A DNA stretch of 64,000 nucleotides from Cocos nucifera (GCA_006176705.1 QRFJ01006006.1:1-64000), one strand, 5' to 3'. Numbered from the stretch's first letter, positions 1 to 11,566 are shown. A program made the numbers and translations. The notes: generated by a model not told the origin, from the sequence alone.

Positions 1-640
1 TATATTCTGCAATCCTTGACTGATGTATATGGCACACTTCATCATGAATTACCACTCATTAAACTTCAAATTCTTGGCCGATTTATAAAAATGAAAAAAT
101 TATGTCCGCGTTACCGCTGAGCCTTTCTATTTGAAAGATTCTAAAGTCAGTTCTTGCATGGAATTGGGACTTCTTCCAAAAAAGGTCGTTAGTGAAAGAA
201 AAAGAAGTCTGCGAGAAAAAGCCAGAAGGTGGAAGGAACAAAGAAAGAAGGCAGAGCCAAAGAAAAAGGCGATGGCAAAGGGAATGTATTTCATTGCAAA
301 AGCGACGACCTTGGAAAGCGGAACTGCCCTTACTTACCTGGCCCACGCCTGAAGAAAAGAAGAGGAAGGTCCTTCTGGAGGTATTCTCTTTATTGAGTCT
401 ATAACGTTTACATGTTTCTTTAAATCCCAGTTGGTTGCTTTGAACTCTGGTTCTGGTGCTCATGCTGTGCACTTTTCTGGCAAACAGGTCTTGAGGATAG
501 CCAGGAGGTTAGAGGGATTGGGACATGTCTCTACGCATCGAATAATGGCGAGCAAGAGTTTGCTGGGCAGTAGCCGTGGAACATACCCTCTTCGATTACC
601 ATCTGGTTGAGACTTAGTTTTGTAAAACTGTATATGTGCC
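1..640 (+). pseudogene. gag C-terminus, zinc knuckle and protease remnant, copy A
   Basis: The lysine-rich segment at about 190-290 matches the basic stretch before the zinc knuckle of element D. The knuckle region follows at about 285-335, then the protease around 430-605, where the words for 'SGSSAH' are recognisable but frame-shifted. No continuous frame covers gag or protease. It would have supplied nucleocapsid RNA binding and polyprotein cleavage. This is a remnant, not a functional gene. Confidence 0.6.
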
Positions 641-659
641 TCAGTAGCAAGGAATTTGA

Positions 660-1740
660 TTTTCTGTTTTCATGATTAGTATAAGAAAGGCTATGTGATT
701 CTCCTCTTTAAGCATTGTAATCATTCTTTATGAAAAGAATAAAATTGCAAATGGGTTTCCATTAATTAATGGTCTTGTAATCAAGCGTACAGTATATTGA
801 ATGATACCTTGTTCTAACTGAGCATCGAGCAAAATGTAACTGCTCATATCTGACCTATGGGATATGTCACAAATGGATAGATATCTAGTGGGCACCGAGA
901 TTAGGTTCATATATGCAAGAGGACTGGATCAACAAATTGGAGAAAAAAAATGGGCTATTGAGTTCCATTGACTTCGTCATGTGATACCAACTTGCGAATC
1001 TTTCTTCAAGGCAAATGAACTAAACTCCCTTTTGTTGGACATGGGGAGAGGGCCACGATCTTCTTGCTCCTAGTATACGATGATGTGCGGGCCCATTTGA
1101 CTGTGTGCCGGCTAGGAGAATAATTTTTGCTACTTCATTACCTTACGATGATCTGTCTAGGTATGGTATTGTGTATCTTTTGAGACACAAGTCTGAAGCT
1201 TTTGAAAAGTTCAAAGAATTCAGACCATGAAGTAAAAAATAAATAGAAAACAATTAAGGTTCTTTGATCAGATCGAGGAGTGAATACTTAGCGAGAATTC
1301 CTAGACTATCTAAGGATAAATGGCATAGTCTCTCAATGGACTCCTCCAGGACATCTCAACTCAATGGGTTTTAGAAGAGAAATCGGACCTCTATTGGATA
1401 TGGTTCGATCCATGATGAGCTTCACAGACCTCCTGATTTTCTTTGGGACATCATTATTTAACTTAATTTATCTAATGAATAGGGTTCCCTCTAAGACATT
1501 TCCTACACACCTGTATGAGATATGGTCCAGGTAAGAAACCAAGTCTGAGTCATCTCAAAATTTGGGTTGTCCGGCTCATGTAAAAGACAACAAGCGGAAA
1601 GTTAGAGTTTAGTCCTTTAGAGCTGATTCATAGGATATCCTAAAGAGTCATTAGGATACTATTTCTACATTCCAGAAGACCACAAATGGATTGTGAGTCG
1701 ACATGCCATCTTTCTTGAAAAATAGTTTATTCAAGATAGC
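660..1740 (+). pseudogene. GAG-pre-integrase and integrase remnant, copy A
   Basis: Homologous to the integrase of element D: the segment at about 1190-1700 contains the region around the second catalytic aspartate (near 1265-1290) and the proline/glycine-rich loop before the catalytic glutamate (near 1345-1385). Many one-base indels break it. The final block reads through 'HAIFLEK' into a TAG at about 1723-1725, at exactly the codon where copies B and D also stop. Confidence 0.7.
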
Positions 1741-1789
1741 GGCATGGAAAGTAGATTAAGCTTTGATAAGAAAGTCTCATAAGTACAAT

Positions 1790-3425
1790 GAGCTAAGGAC
1801 CAATTGGAACCAAATCATTGAGCCAATAAGAACACTACCTCCTCCACCTCTAGATCGAAAGAGTTTTCCTCCTCCCTGTAAGATACTTAGGTTATTATTT
1901 CAGAGGAAGTAGAGAAATATTCTCGTAGGTAATGGTGCTCATGGTGATGATCCAAAACTACAATGAGGCGATATCAGATATCTTACTGAAAATGGCTAGA
2001 GGCAATGCAGTCAAAATTGACTTGATGCACTCGAACAAGTCTGACCTTTGGTAGATCGACCAGAAGGTATAGTACCTATTGGGTTAAATGGATCTTCAAG
2101 AGAAAGATTGGTGCAGATGGGAATGTGGAGACATTCAAGGCTAGACTAGTGGCAAAAGGTATAGTCACACGAAAGCATTGACTTTAGGATACCTTTTCTC
2201 CGATGGCTATGCTTAATCCATCCACACATTGCTTGCTATTGCAGCCTATTTTGATTATGAAATATGGCCAATGGACGTGAAAATGGTTTCTTAAATGGAT
2301 ATCTTGAGGAAGATATCTTTATGGAACACGCTAGGTTTCACATCCAGTGATACTGATCAAAGGTTTGAGCTGCAAAGGTCCATATATGACTTAAGAAGCA
2401 TCTCGAAGTTGGAACACTCATTACAATGATGTGATCAAAAATTTGTTTCATAAAAACAAAGAGATATGTGTTTAAAAGATCAGTGGAGCGCTGTTGTCTT
2501 CCTCGTATTGCACGTGGGATGACATCCTCCTTATTGGAATGATCCCATGATGACAACAGTCAAATTATGATTGTCCAAGGAATCTCCATGAAAGACCTAG
2601 GTGAAGCATCTTTATTTTCTAGGAATTAAGGTCTATAGGGATAGACGGAATAGGATGCTGAGACTTTACAGAAAGATGTACATAGAGAAAGTACTAAATT
2701 TTAGTATGGAAAACTCTAAGAGGAGGATTAATACCTTTAGGACATTGTATTTCATCTTTTCCAAGAAGATGTGCCCTAGCACACCTGAGGAAATAGAAGC
2801 ATGAGAAGATCCCTTATGCCTTCTGCAATAGGAGCTTCATGTATGCCATGCTATGTACACGACCTGATATAGGCCCAGGCTTGAGTGTCACAAGCCAGAT
2901 ATCATCAAATCCAAGTGAAGAACACTGGACTTCTTGAATGTATCCTTAAGTACTTAGAAGAAGAACTAAGGATATGATGTTGGTTCTTTGGTAACGAGAA
3001 CTCCAAGTCCAGGGATAAAGACTCGATTTCATGTTCGATATAGATGATCAAAAGTCGAATCTGGGAGTCTGTTTTATGCATTAAGTGGTGCTGTCAGTAG
3101 TGGAAGGTTTCAAGCAAACATGTGAATAGAGATTCCCTACCATGGAAGAGAATATATTTACTGCATCAGAAGCTACGAAGGAAGCATTCTTTGGTATAAG
3201 GAGTTTGCTGCAGAAATTTAAGTAATGCATCAAATGCCATTCCTCTATACTGCGACAACAATGGTGCCAATAGCCCTTGCTAAGGAGCCGAGGTCTCACC
3301 AGAAATCCAGAGCATATTGAGCGGTGATACCACCTTTCGCGATTACCTCGAGGAAGGGTTTATGTCAGAGGTCAAGAGAGTTCAACTCCACAGATGTGAT
3401 AGACCCACTTACAAAGCCATTGGGC
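1790..3425 (+). pseudogene. Copia reverse transcriptase and RNase H remnant, copy A
   Basis: Follows copy B from the proline-rich linker (about 1830), through the RVT_2-type RT core (about 1960-2560, with the YVDD region near 2510-2530) and the connection, to RNase H (about 3010-3420). Compared with B the differences are mostly single-base insertions and deletions, and base substitutions are few. Frames switch every few dozen codons, so no active enzyme can be made. Confidence 0.75.
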
Positions 3426-3430
3426 CAGCA

Positions 3431-5018
3431 GAGGATCACCCACTTAAGAAGATGTAGATAGACCCACTTAATCACACAGGTCATGCACAAGAATGTCCGC
3501 ATTGCCTGAGTGTCTTGATGGGTTGCCATCTCGGTATCTGAGTACGTGCTCAGGTGTCACTGGGGATTTTGGAAGCAATTAGAAGTTAATTTTAGCAGTG
3601 ATCGATCTTCTAACTGATCGAAGATAGACGAAGAGTTCTGATCCATCGAAGGGTTTCGATGATATCGATGAAATAGGATCATGACATCCATTCATAACAG
3701 AATGAACTTAACGTGGTCCACACAAACAAGGTATTTGAATCTTGGTGATCATCAATTGAACTGGTCTGTTCAATTGATCGAATAGTTCAATTCAGGTTTC
3801 AAGGTGAAATCGTGCTAGCATCATAAACCTAAACGTTTCCTTTTTACTATCATAATAAGTTGTCCAGTCTGAGCACAAAGGAGTTTGTGCTCATTAGAGA
3901 GACCTTCATTGGTTTTGACTTGGAGGTTGTCCAAGTAGAAAAGGTTGTCTTATTTTGTGAAGACATTACCTGCCATTTTTGGTCACCTGCCATGTCCTTG
4001 TTCTTTTGATTTGGTCCAATAAGTCTACCACGCTTGATGGGTCAACGTTTGACCATTGACCTTGTGACTTTTTGACCACATGTCAAGCACTTATTGGAGA
4101 GCTGGTGGGGGCCTGTCCCCCTACCAGAACCTAGCATAGGAGGAGGGCCCACGCCACCCTTGGCAATGTGCCCAAGTCTGGAGGTGCCTAAGGAGTCCTT
4201 GGTTGGACAAGGAACTCCATCTTCTTTATTGGATTCCATTAAGAGTTCTTTCTAAGAACCACTTTGACTAGTCTTAGGTGCCCTCTAAAGGAAGGAATCC
4301 AGGCGACTCTTATTCCCACCATCAGATTTAGATTGATATTCATAAAGAGGTTTGATTGGTTGGGAAGAAAGAGGAGTTGGAATCACGCTTTAGTCTATAA
4401 ATAAGACCGTACCCCCAACTTTCATATTGAGAGTGATTGAAATCACATTCTCCCATTGCCCCAAGGCTACCTCTCCCCTCTCCTTAATGATACCCAAACC
4501 ACCTTATTCCCCTTGCTCTCCATACCAAAGGAGTTTTGGACCTTTGGTTGGTGCGATCTAGATCAAGAAAGGCGAGTTAAAGCTACAGGCTGCAACTGCC
4601 ATGCTGAAAGGATGAGACTGTTGATCTCCTCATAGAGAAGTTTTGAAAGATCCTTCAGATCAAAGACTCCAAAATCGTAAATTTTAAAGAATTATGATAG
4701 AGAAGAGAAGAGGATCCTCCAGATCCAGTCTGAGTGGAATACAAGATAACGCTTGTGTGGGCTAGATCTGAGAACCTTCCACTGCAAATAGGAATCACCT
4801 AACAGGATAATAGGATTACCAAAGTCAGATAAATTAATTTGATATTATTCTCTTCTTTATTTTATTTGATATTATTATTAAAAATATAAGAAATCAGATT
4901 CTATGAACTATGTTCAGAGTATACAGATGCAAGAAAAATTTTTTGAAAATATAATCTCCTTGAAATCTGAATCTGATTTGACACGAACCGGACCCGAGAA
5001 ATCAGGGATTTTTCTTCA
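3431..5018 (+). repeat. Truncated 3' LTR of copy A (Angela-like)
   Basis: After the RNase H end the sequence jumps into the middle of the LTR: the text from about 3470 corresponds to about 10675 onward in the LTR of copy B, so the first ~800 bases of the LTR are missing. The rest follows the LTR to its end at 'ttcttca' (5018). A TATAAATA box sits at 4396-4403 and the family's U3 hairpin at 4192-4218. Indels are very frequent. It is followed directly by leader sequence of copy B with no primer-binding site. Confidence 0.75.
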
Positions 5019-5034
5019 ATGATTCTTGTGACGA

Positions 5035-5789
5035 GTTAATGGCATATTCCCTTCCATACGTCCCTCACTTACCTGCTATATTGCTATTGACCACAGTTAT
5101 GATCTGAGGTGTCAATAATCCGACTACACCATGCCACTAGGTTAAAGTCATAATATTGTTATGATTAATGATAAAGTCTAGTTTAATGAGATCTGAATAT
5201 ATTCTTCCTAAGAAAAGATTAGTCTGAGGTCTTCCACCATTGTAGATCTGCAGCCCTTTTGCAGGGTTGATTATTTCTCAACTGGTACAGTGGCTCAGTT
5301 GCACGCATAAAAGATTGCAGACCATGATCTATTTAGGCATTGGATTGCTTGGCTTGGAGGATGAGTTGGGCTTAATATTCTGAATACGGTGAGAGACTCC
5401 AATTAAGAATCTAGTCTAGCAAATGGTGGGTCTTGACTTAACTAGGGTGGATAATATTTTCGAAATACGGTTGAGATCAATGAATTACGAGACCAAGTTT
5501 GGGTGCACCGATGAATTAGAGTAAGTCATTGAACAAAGAGTTTTCACCCATTGGCTAACACATGCCAATAACTTTAGGTGAGGGGATGAGTCATGTTGGT
5601 TGAGATTCGCACCACCTACTAGAATCAATTAAATCAATGGAGATTTTTTTGCATCTCTACATAGAGGGGTAGGGATGTCCGAGAAAATAGTGGGAAGCTA
5701 AATTTATTTAACAAATAAAATCCCTAAACAAATTGGTCAAGTCATAATTATAGGTATCTAACTAGAAATCTTTGGCTCTTATAGGTAAA
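5035..5789 (+). other. Untranslated leader of copy B
   Basis: Non-coding. It matches the D leader (51950-52672, reverse complement) across its whole length, including repeated statements of the family word 'ggtaagtgag' and the segment around the PBS-proximal splice-like purine stretches. No frame is open and no separate gene is visible. Confidence 0.6.
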
Positions 5790-6710
5790 AATTGGCTGCG
5801 GTTCCATACATCCATGTAGCACATATCCTGGACACACATAGATCCGAATCGAACCCAATTATAAAGATTAGCTCAAGAACTTTATGTGTGGGGGGTAAGA
5901 ATGATTTTTGCGTGGTTCCAAGAAGGTTAACCCATGTATTAGAATCCAGGACCCTCCATCTTACCAGCCGTCTCCATCACTAACAGAAGTCGTCGCTCTG
6001 AAAAATTGTGACGAAGATATTAAGAACATATTACATGTTGGGCTCGATGTCTGATGAAGCTCCACGCCAACATGAAGATATCGAGAACTGCTCGCAAATG
6101 TTGGCCTACTGTAGGAAGATTTTTGCGTGAATAGAGTCGCGCAATGCCAAGTGATAAGTTCACGAAATGACTTTTTTAAGGCTAAGGATGCACTGAATGG
6201 GCAGTCCGTCCAAGATCACTATCCTGATGATGAATCAAGGACATGAAAGAGCTTTGAGAAACTCGATTTGAAAAGTTAGACTTTGGATCTACAAAAACGA
6301 TATAATTCCTGCAATCTTGACTGATGCAATATGGGCATTCATACATGAATTACCACCTATTCAATAAACTTCAAAATTTCATTTGGGCGAAATTAAATGA
6401 ATATTGCTGATCACCGTTGACTTTTCATGAAGGTTCTAAAGGCTCAATTCTTGCTGGTGGAATGGACTTCTTACCAAAAGAAAGTCTCTATAGAACAAAG
6501 AAAAAATTTATGAAAAGACAGAAGGTGGAAGAACAAAGAAGAAGAAGGTAGAGCCAGAAGATAAAAGGTGATGTCAAAGAAAAGTGTTTCTCATTGCCAA
6601 AGCGACGACCAATTGAAAGCGAAAACCCTGTCCTACCTTACCAGGCCACCATGAAGAAACAAGGCAAGGAAGGTCCTTCTGGAGGTATGAGCTCATTATT
6701 GAGTCTTAAC
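5790..6710 (+). pseudogene. Copia gag (UBN2-type) remnant, copy B
   Basis: The start matches the D gag: the block 'ILDTH' plus 'NYKD/S' and the 'THVL' segment are visible at 5825-5945. It is followed by the region corresponding to the capsid-like domain (about 6000-6400) and the lysine-rich tail with the knuckle at about 6570-6640. The frame is lost repeatedly by single-base changes. Gag would form the cytoplasmic virus-like particle; this copy cannot. Confidence 0.65.
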
Positions 6711-6719
6711 CTTTGATTT

Positions 6720-6935
6720 CTTCTTACATCCAGTAGGTGGCATTGACTCTAGTTCTAGTGCATTATCTTGTGCTACTTCATGCAAGGATCTTGGAGATAG
6801 CCAGGGAGCTGGGGATAGAGACATGTCCACGCACCTGTAATGGAGCCAAAGAGTTGTTGCCATCTAGCGCGTGGAAACATACCTTTCTTCTAATTACCAT
6901 TTGGTTAGAACTTTTAAGCAGATTAAATGACTAAG
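6720..6935 (+). pseudogene. Copia aspartic protease remnant, copy B
   Basis: Aligned to the D protease by position and sequence. The D active-site word DSGSSAH falls at about 6740-6790 here but is broken by indels and substitutions. The downstream hydrophobic segment that ends in the D protein as 'LKDCYY' is only partly recognisable. No open frame covers the domain. Confidence 0.5.
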
Positions 6936-7019
6936 ACCTTCATTTTATATTTATTATTAATTGCCTGCAGCTAAGCAGAAATTGATTTCTATTCTCATGC
7001 CTTAACATAAGAAGGCTAT

Positions 7020-8052
7020 GTGCATTACCTTCTTTAAGGAATCATTATGTAACATTCTTTATAAAAAAAAAAAATTCAAATGATTTTTTTTATTGAATGA
7101 TCTTTATCAGCTTACTATTATGTACCTTTCTAAATCTATCGAGCAAAACGTTGAAATGCCAAATGACCTAGGGATAGTCCAAACGTAGATATCTATTGGC
7201 ACAGAGATTAGAGTCATAATAGCAGAAGAAGGATCAACAAATTGGAGAAAAATGGGGCCTATTGGCTCCATTGACTTCCAAAGCTATCACAACTTGTGAA
7301 ATCTTGTCCCTTCAAGGCAAATGAACTATAACTCCACTTTTGGTTGGAACATGCGAGAAAAGGGCCACGGATCTCCTTGCCCTAGCTACATTACCGATGT
7401 GCTGCGCCCCATTTTGATGTGGTCGGCTAGAGCAATTTTGTCTACTTCATTCCTTTATCGATGATCTATCTAGGGTAGGTATGTGTATCTTCTGAGACAT
7501 AAGTCTGAAGCTTTTGAAAAGTTCAAAGAATTCAGACATGAAGTAAAAAAATAAATTGGAAAATCCATTAAGGTTCTTCGATCAGATCGAGGAGGTGAAT
7601 ATCTTAGCCGAGAATTCTTAGACTATCTCAAGGATAATGGCATAGTCTCTCAATGGACTCCATCAGGAACATCTCAACTCAATGGGGTTTCAGAAAAGAG
7701 AAATCGGACTCTATTGGATATGATCCGATCCATGATGAGCTTCACAGACCTTCCTGATTTTCTTTGGGGACATTCATTATTAACTTTAATTTATCTACTG
7801 AATAGGGTTCCCTCTAAGATCGTTCCTACCACACTGTATGAGATATGGTACGGTAAGAAACCAAGTCTGAGTCATCTCAAAATTTAGGATTGTCCGACTC
7901 ATGTTAAAAGACAACAAGCGGACAAGTTAGAGTTTAGGTCCTTTAGAGCTTGATTCATAGGATATCCTAAAGAGTCATTAGGATACTATTTCTACATTCC
8001 AGAAGACCACAATGTGATTGTGAGTCGACATGCCATCTTTCTTGAAAAATAG
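7020..8052 (+). pseudogene. GAG-pre-integrase and integrase, copy B
   Basis: Integrase inserts the cDNA into the genome. The central core is visible from about 7380. The second catalytic Asp lies in 'RSDRGGEY' near 7580-7605, and the loop 'NGVSE' with the catalytic Glu is near 7680-7700. The part before about 7480 is indel-ridden; after that the frame is interrupted by single stops, for example a TAG at 7617-7622 in place of a leucine/phenylalanine codon context. The domain ends in 'HAIFLEK' and a TAG at about 8050, the stop shared with copies A and D. Confidence 0.75.
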
Positions 8053-8130
8053 TTTATTCAAGATAGCGGCATTGGAAAGTAGATTAAGCTTGATAAGAAA
8101 GTCTCACAAGTACAATGAGCTAAGGACCAA

Positions 8131-9840
8131 TTGGAACCAAATCAAATTGAGCCAATAAGAATACTACCTCCTCCACCTCGTAGATCGGAAAGAGTTTTCC
8201 ATCCTCCTGTAAGATACTTAGGTATTATTTCAGAGAAAGTAGAGAAAATATTCCTCGTAGGTAATGGTGCTCATGGTGATGATCCCAAAACCTACAATGA
8301 GGCGATATCAGATATCGACTTTGAAAAATGGCTAGAGGCAATGCAGTCAAAAATTGACTTGATGCACTCGAATCAAGTCTGGACCTTGGTAGATCGACCA
8401 GAAGGTATAGTACCTATTGGGTATAAATGGATCTTCAAGAGAAAGATTGGTGCAGATGGGAATGTGGAGACATTCAAGGCTAGACTAGTGGCAAAAGGTT
8501 ATAGTCAACACGAAGGCATTGACTGTTAGGATACCTTTTCCCTAGTGGCTATGCTAAAATCCATCCGCACATTGCTTGCCATTGCAGCCTATTTCGATTA
8601 TGAAATATGGCAAATGGACGTGAAAATGATGTTCTTAAATGGATATCTTGAGGAAGATATCTGTATGGAACAGCCTCTAGGTTTCACATCCAGTGATACT
8701 GATCATAAGGTTTGTAAGCTGCAAAGGTCCATATATGGACTTAAGCAAGCATCTCAGAGCTGGAACTCTCATACAATGATGTGATCAAAATATTTGGTTT
8801 CATAAAAAACAAAGAGGAACCGTGTGTTTTCAAAAAGATCAGTGGGAGCGCTGTTGTCTTCCTCGTATTGCACGTGGATGACATCCTCCTTATTGGGAAT
8901 GATATTCCCATGATGACAACAGTCAAATTATGGTTGTCCAAGGAATTCTCCATGAAAGACCTAGGTGAAGCATCTTTTATTCTAGGAATTAAGGTCTATA
9001 GGGATAGACCGAATAGGATGCTAGGACTTTCACAGAAGATGTACATAGAGAAAGTACTAAAGAGATTTAGTATGGAAAACTCTAAGAGGGGATTAATATC
9101 CTTTAGACATGGTATTCATCTTTCCAAGAAGATGTGCCCTAGCACACCTGAGGAAATAGAACGCATGAGGAAGATCCCTTATGCTTCTGCAATAGGGAGC
9201 CTCATATATGCCATGCTATGTACACGACCTGATATAGCCCATGCTGTGAGTGTCACAAGCAGATATCAATCAAATCCAGGTGAAGAACACTGGACTTCTA
9301 TGAAATGTATCCTTAAGTACTTGAGAAGAACTAAGGATATGATGTTGGTCTTTGGTAATAGAGAACTCCAAGTCCAGGGATATATAGACTCAGATTTCAT
9401 GTCCGATATAGATGATCGAAAGTCGACATCTGGGAGTCTGTTTGTGTGCAATGGTAGTGCTGTTAGTTGGAAGAGTTCCAAGCAAACTGTGATTGCAGAT
9501 TCCACCATGAAAGCAGAATATATCGCTGCATTAGAGGCTACGAAGGAAGCATTCTGGTATAAGAAGTTTGCTGTAGAAATTGGAGTAATACCATCAGATG
9601 CCATTCCTCTGTACTGCGACAACAATGGTGCCATAGCCCTTGCTAAGGAGCCAAGGTCTCACCAGAAATCCAAGCACATTGAGCGGTGATACCACCTCAT
9701 TCGCGATTACCTCGAGGAGGGTTACGTCGAGGTCAAGAGAGTCAACTCCACAGATAATGTGGCAGACCCACTTATGAAGCCATTGGGCGAGCAGAAGATC
9801 GAAGCCCACCTTGAGAAGATGGGACTTTGACTTGTAGCCA
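8131..9840 (+). pseudogene. Copia reverse transcriptase (RVT_2) and RNase H, copy B
   Basis: Three long overlapping frames together cover RT and RNase H. 8131-8529 holds the proline-rich linker and RT fingers ('GYKWIFKRK', 'ARLVAKGYSQ') and ends at an in-frame TAG where D has a glutamine. 8545-8784 carries 'IWQMDVK' and 'IYGLKQAS', then a one-base deletion near 8768 shifts the frame. 8781-9689 has the catalytic 'HVDDILLIG' (YVDD in D), the connection, and RNase H with 'DSDF', 'STMKAEY' and 'YCDNNGA'. A TGA at 9687-9689 (arginine in D) cuts off the last ~35 codons. Three lesions separate this from an intact enzyme. Confidence 0.9.
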
Positions 9841-9850
9841 AATGGCTTTA

Positions 9851-9865
9851 GGACAAGTGGGAGAT
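9851..9865 (+). other. Polypurine tract of copy B
   Basis: The purine-rich 'acaagtgggagat' lies directly before the LTR start TGTTAG. This is the usual plus-strand priming site of copia elements and sets the LTR boundary. The same tract is found at 47964-47978 in element D, while copy C has lost the G run. Confidence 0.8.
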
Positions 9866-11190
9866 TGTTAGATATATGTGCCCTAGAAGCCAGAATTGGC
9901 CGACACTTGTAATACACTTCTAAGGGCAAAATTATAATTTTGACTAATATCAATAAAATAGGTTATTTTCTATCACATATGTGTATTTTGTGTCTGTGAT
10001 ACATCCTTTGAGTTAATGGTAATGATAATTCATATTTTCAAGAGTTGAAAATTTAAGACATGAATAATCATTATTAACTCATAAAATGCTCCCGACCATA
10101 GGATCATCACGAGGATGGTGATTGATCCAAAAGGTTGGTGTACAATCGCTTCTCTTTAGTAGATGAGTCTTGAGTCTACGGTGTGGAGACATCGGAGCGA
10201 GAGTACAGATACTCGTTAGAGAACGAGGGCACTGAGCGTGACCACCTCGAGTAGTCATTAGGAGTCTACCTTCTCGTCAATGACTGACTCGATGCTGCAG
10301 TAGTGTGTCTGGTTCTTTGACCTGAGGTGCATCGGTAGTTCACCTTGAGGGTGTTATAGTTTGACTACACCATTACTCGGTCTCCTAGCCATATGGAACC
10401 CTGAGGTGTATGTTGGCTATAGCATGTTCATTGTAGGAACTGGATAGCATCAAGATGGAATCTATCTACCTCGGTGGTAGAGGAGCAGCCCTATGATGAT
10501 CATGAGAATCAAGTCCAGAAGCCCATGGCCATGGCAGAGTGAAATAATAGAAAGAGTTTCTATTTAGATTTTCACATTGGACTTAAAATCGAATGATTAC
10601 ATCATATGACAGAGACTAGGGTTTGACGAGTTCACCTTAACCCTAATCTGATCGGAGCTCAAGATAGAAGAACTTAATCACACAAGTAGCTGCACCAAGA
10701 GGTTCGCATTCAGCTCTGATGGGTTGCCACCATATACTGCTAGGTGTCACTGGTGGATTTTGGGAGCAATTAGAATGATTTAGATGATCGATCATTCTAG
10801 CTGTTCGAATCAGAAGAGTTCTGATCCATCGAAAGGAGTTTCGATGATGTCGATGATAGAGATCATGACATATCCCATTACCATACAGAACTGAACCTAA
10901 CTGGGTCACACAAACAAGGGTTTGAATCTGGTGATCATCAATTGAACTGATCTAGTTCAATTGATCTGAATGAGATTCAATTAGGTTCAAGAAATCGTGC
11001 TAGCACTCGATTGAACCTAACGTTCTTCTTTTACTATCATAAATAAGTTGTCCTAATTGAGCCAAAGGAGTTTGTGCTCAATTCAGAGGCCTTCACTTTG
11101 GTCTGACTGGAGCTTGTCCAAGTCAGAAAAGGTTGTCTTATTTTGTAAGACATTACCTGCCATTTTTGGTCACCTGCCATTTCTCGTTCT

Positions 11191-11257
11191 TTGACTTTGG
11201 TCAAAAGTCTGACCTTTGACTGGTCAAATATTGACCATTGACACTTTGACTTTTGAC
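11191..11257 (+). promoter_or_regulatory. W-box-like cluster in U3, copy B LTR
   Basis: Eight TTGAC or GTCAA pentamers lie within 67 bp (TTGAC at 11191, 11216, 11231, 11238, 11246, 11253; GTCAA at 11200 and 11223). TTGAC(C/T) is the core bound by plant WRKY factors. It lies about 300 bp before the TATA box. Whether it is bound is not shown by the sequence. Confidence 0.6.
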
Positions 11258-11361
11258 CACGTATCACATACCTATTGGAGGGCTGGTGTCCCCCTGCCAG
11301 AACCTGGCAAGGAGGAGGGCGCACGCCACCCTTGGCGTGTGCCTCAAGTTGGAGGCGCCTA

Positions 11362-11386
11362 GGAGTCCCTGTTGGACAGGGACTCC
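11362..11386 (+). other. Perfect 11-bp inverted repeat (hairpin) in U3, copy B LTR
   Basis: Arms ggagtccctgt and acagggactcc pair perfectly around a 3-nt loop. It lies between the W-box cluster and the TATA box, hence in the U3 DNA and, through the 3' LTR copy, in the 3' end of the element RNA. In D the eighth pair is T-A instead of C-G. Confidence 0.75.
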
Positions 11387-11558
11387 ATCTCCTTTTTGGA
11401 TTCCAATTAGAGTTCTCCTAAGAACCAACTTTGACTGGTCTTAGGTGCCCTCTAAGGAGGAATCCAGGGGACTCTATTCCCACCAATCAGATTTAGATCT
11501 GATTTCACAAAGGAGTTGTGATTGGTTGGGAAGAAGAGGAGTTGGATCACGCTTAGTC

Positions 11559-11566
11559 TATAAATA
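11559..11566 (+). promoter_or_regulatory. TATA box of copy B LTR
   Basis: TATAAATA followed by 'agaccctgcgcccaac', the same context as in the D and A LTRs. Transcription of the element is expected to begin roughly 30 bp downstream, which would define the U3/R border. Confidence 0.7.

Larger units (their letters stand above)
1..3430 (+). mobile_element. Internal region of a degraded Angela/Tork-like copia element (copy A)
   Basis: The stretch follows, in order, the gag zinc-knuckle region, protease, GAG-pre-integrase, integrase, reverse transcriptase and RNase H of the copia elements at 5019-9865 (copy B) and, reversed, 47964-53804 (element D). Nucleotide similarity is continuous, but nearly every line carries one or more single-base gains or losses, so no domain stays open for more than about 70 codons. 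Copy A shares substitutions with copy B that D lacks, for example in the linker between integrase and RT. The left end is cut by the window edge. The decay pattern is unusual and may reflect assembly rather than age. Confidence 0.85.
5019..9865 (+). mobile_element. Internal region of Angela-like copia element, copy B
   Basis: Begins inside the untranslated leader: about 5035 onward equals the reverse complement of 52672 downward in element D, so roughly 1.1 kb including the primer-binding site is absent. Leader, gag, protease, integrase, RT, RNase H and polypurine tract follow in order. Up to about 7480 the sequence is full of one-base indels; from about 7500 on it is much cleaner and keeps long frames. 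It ends at the 3' LTR at 9866. Confidence 0.85.

Noticed and set aside
10643..10909. An 88-codon frame antisense to the LTR, open in LTRs B, D (twice, 46921 and 55051) and F (63424)
   Set aside because: It lies in U3 text that is simply very similar between these LTRs; no start context, domain or codon pattern suggests a protein, and it is lost in LTRs C and E.
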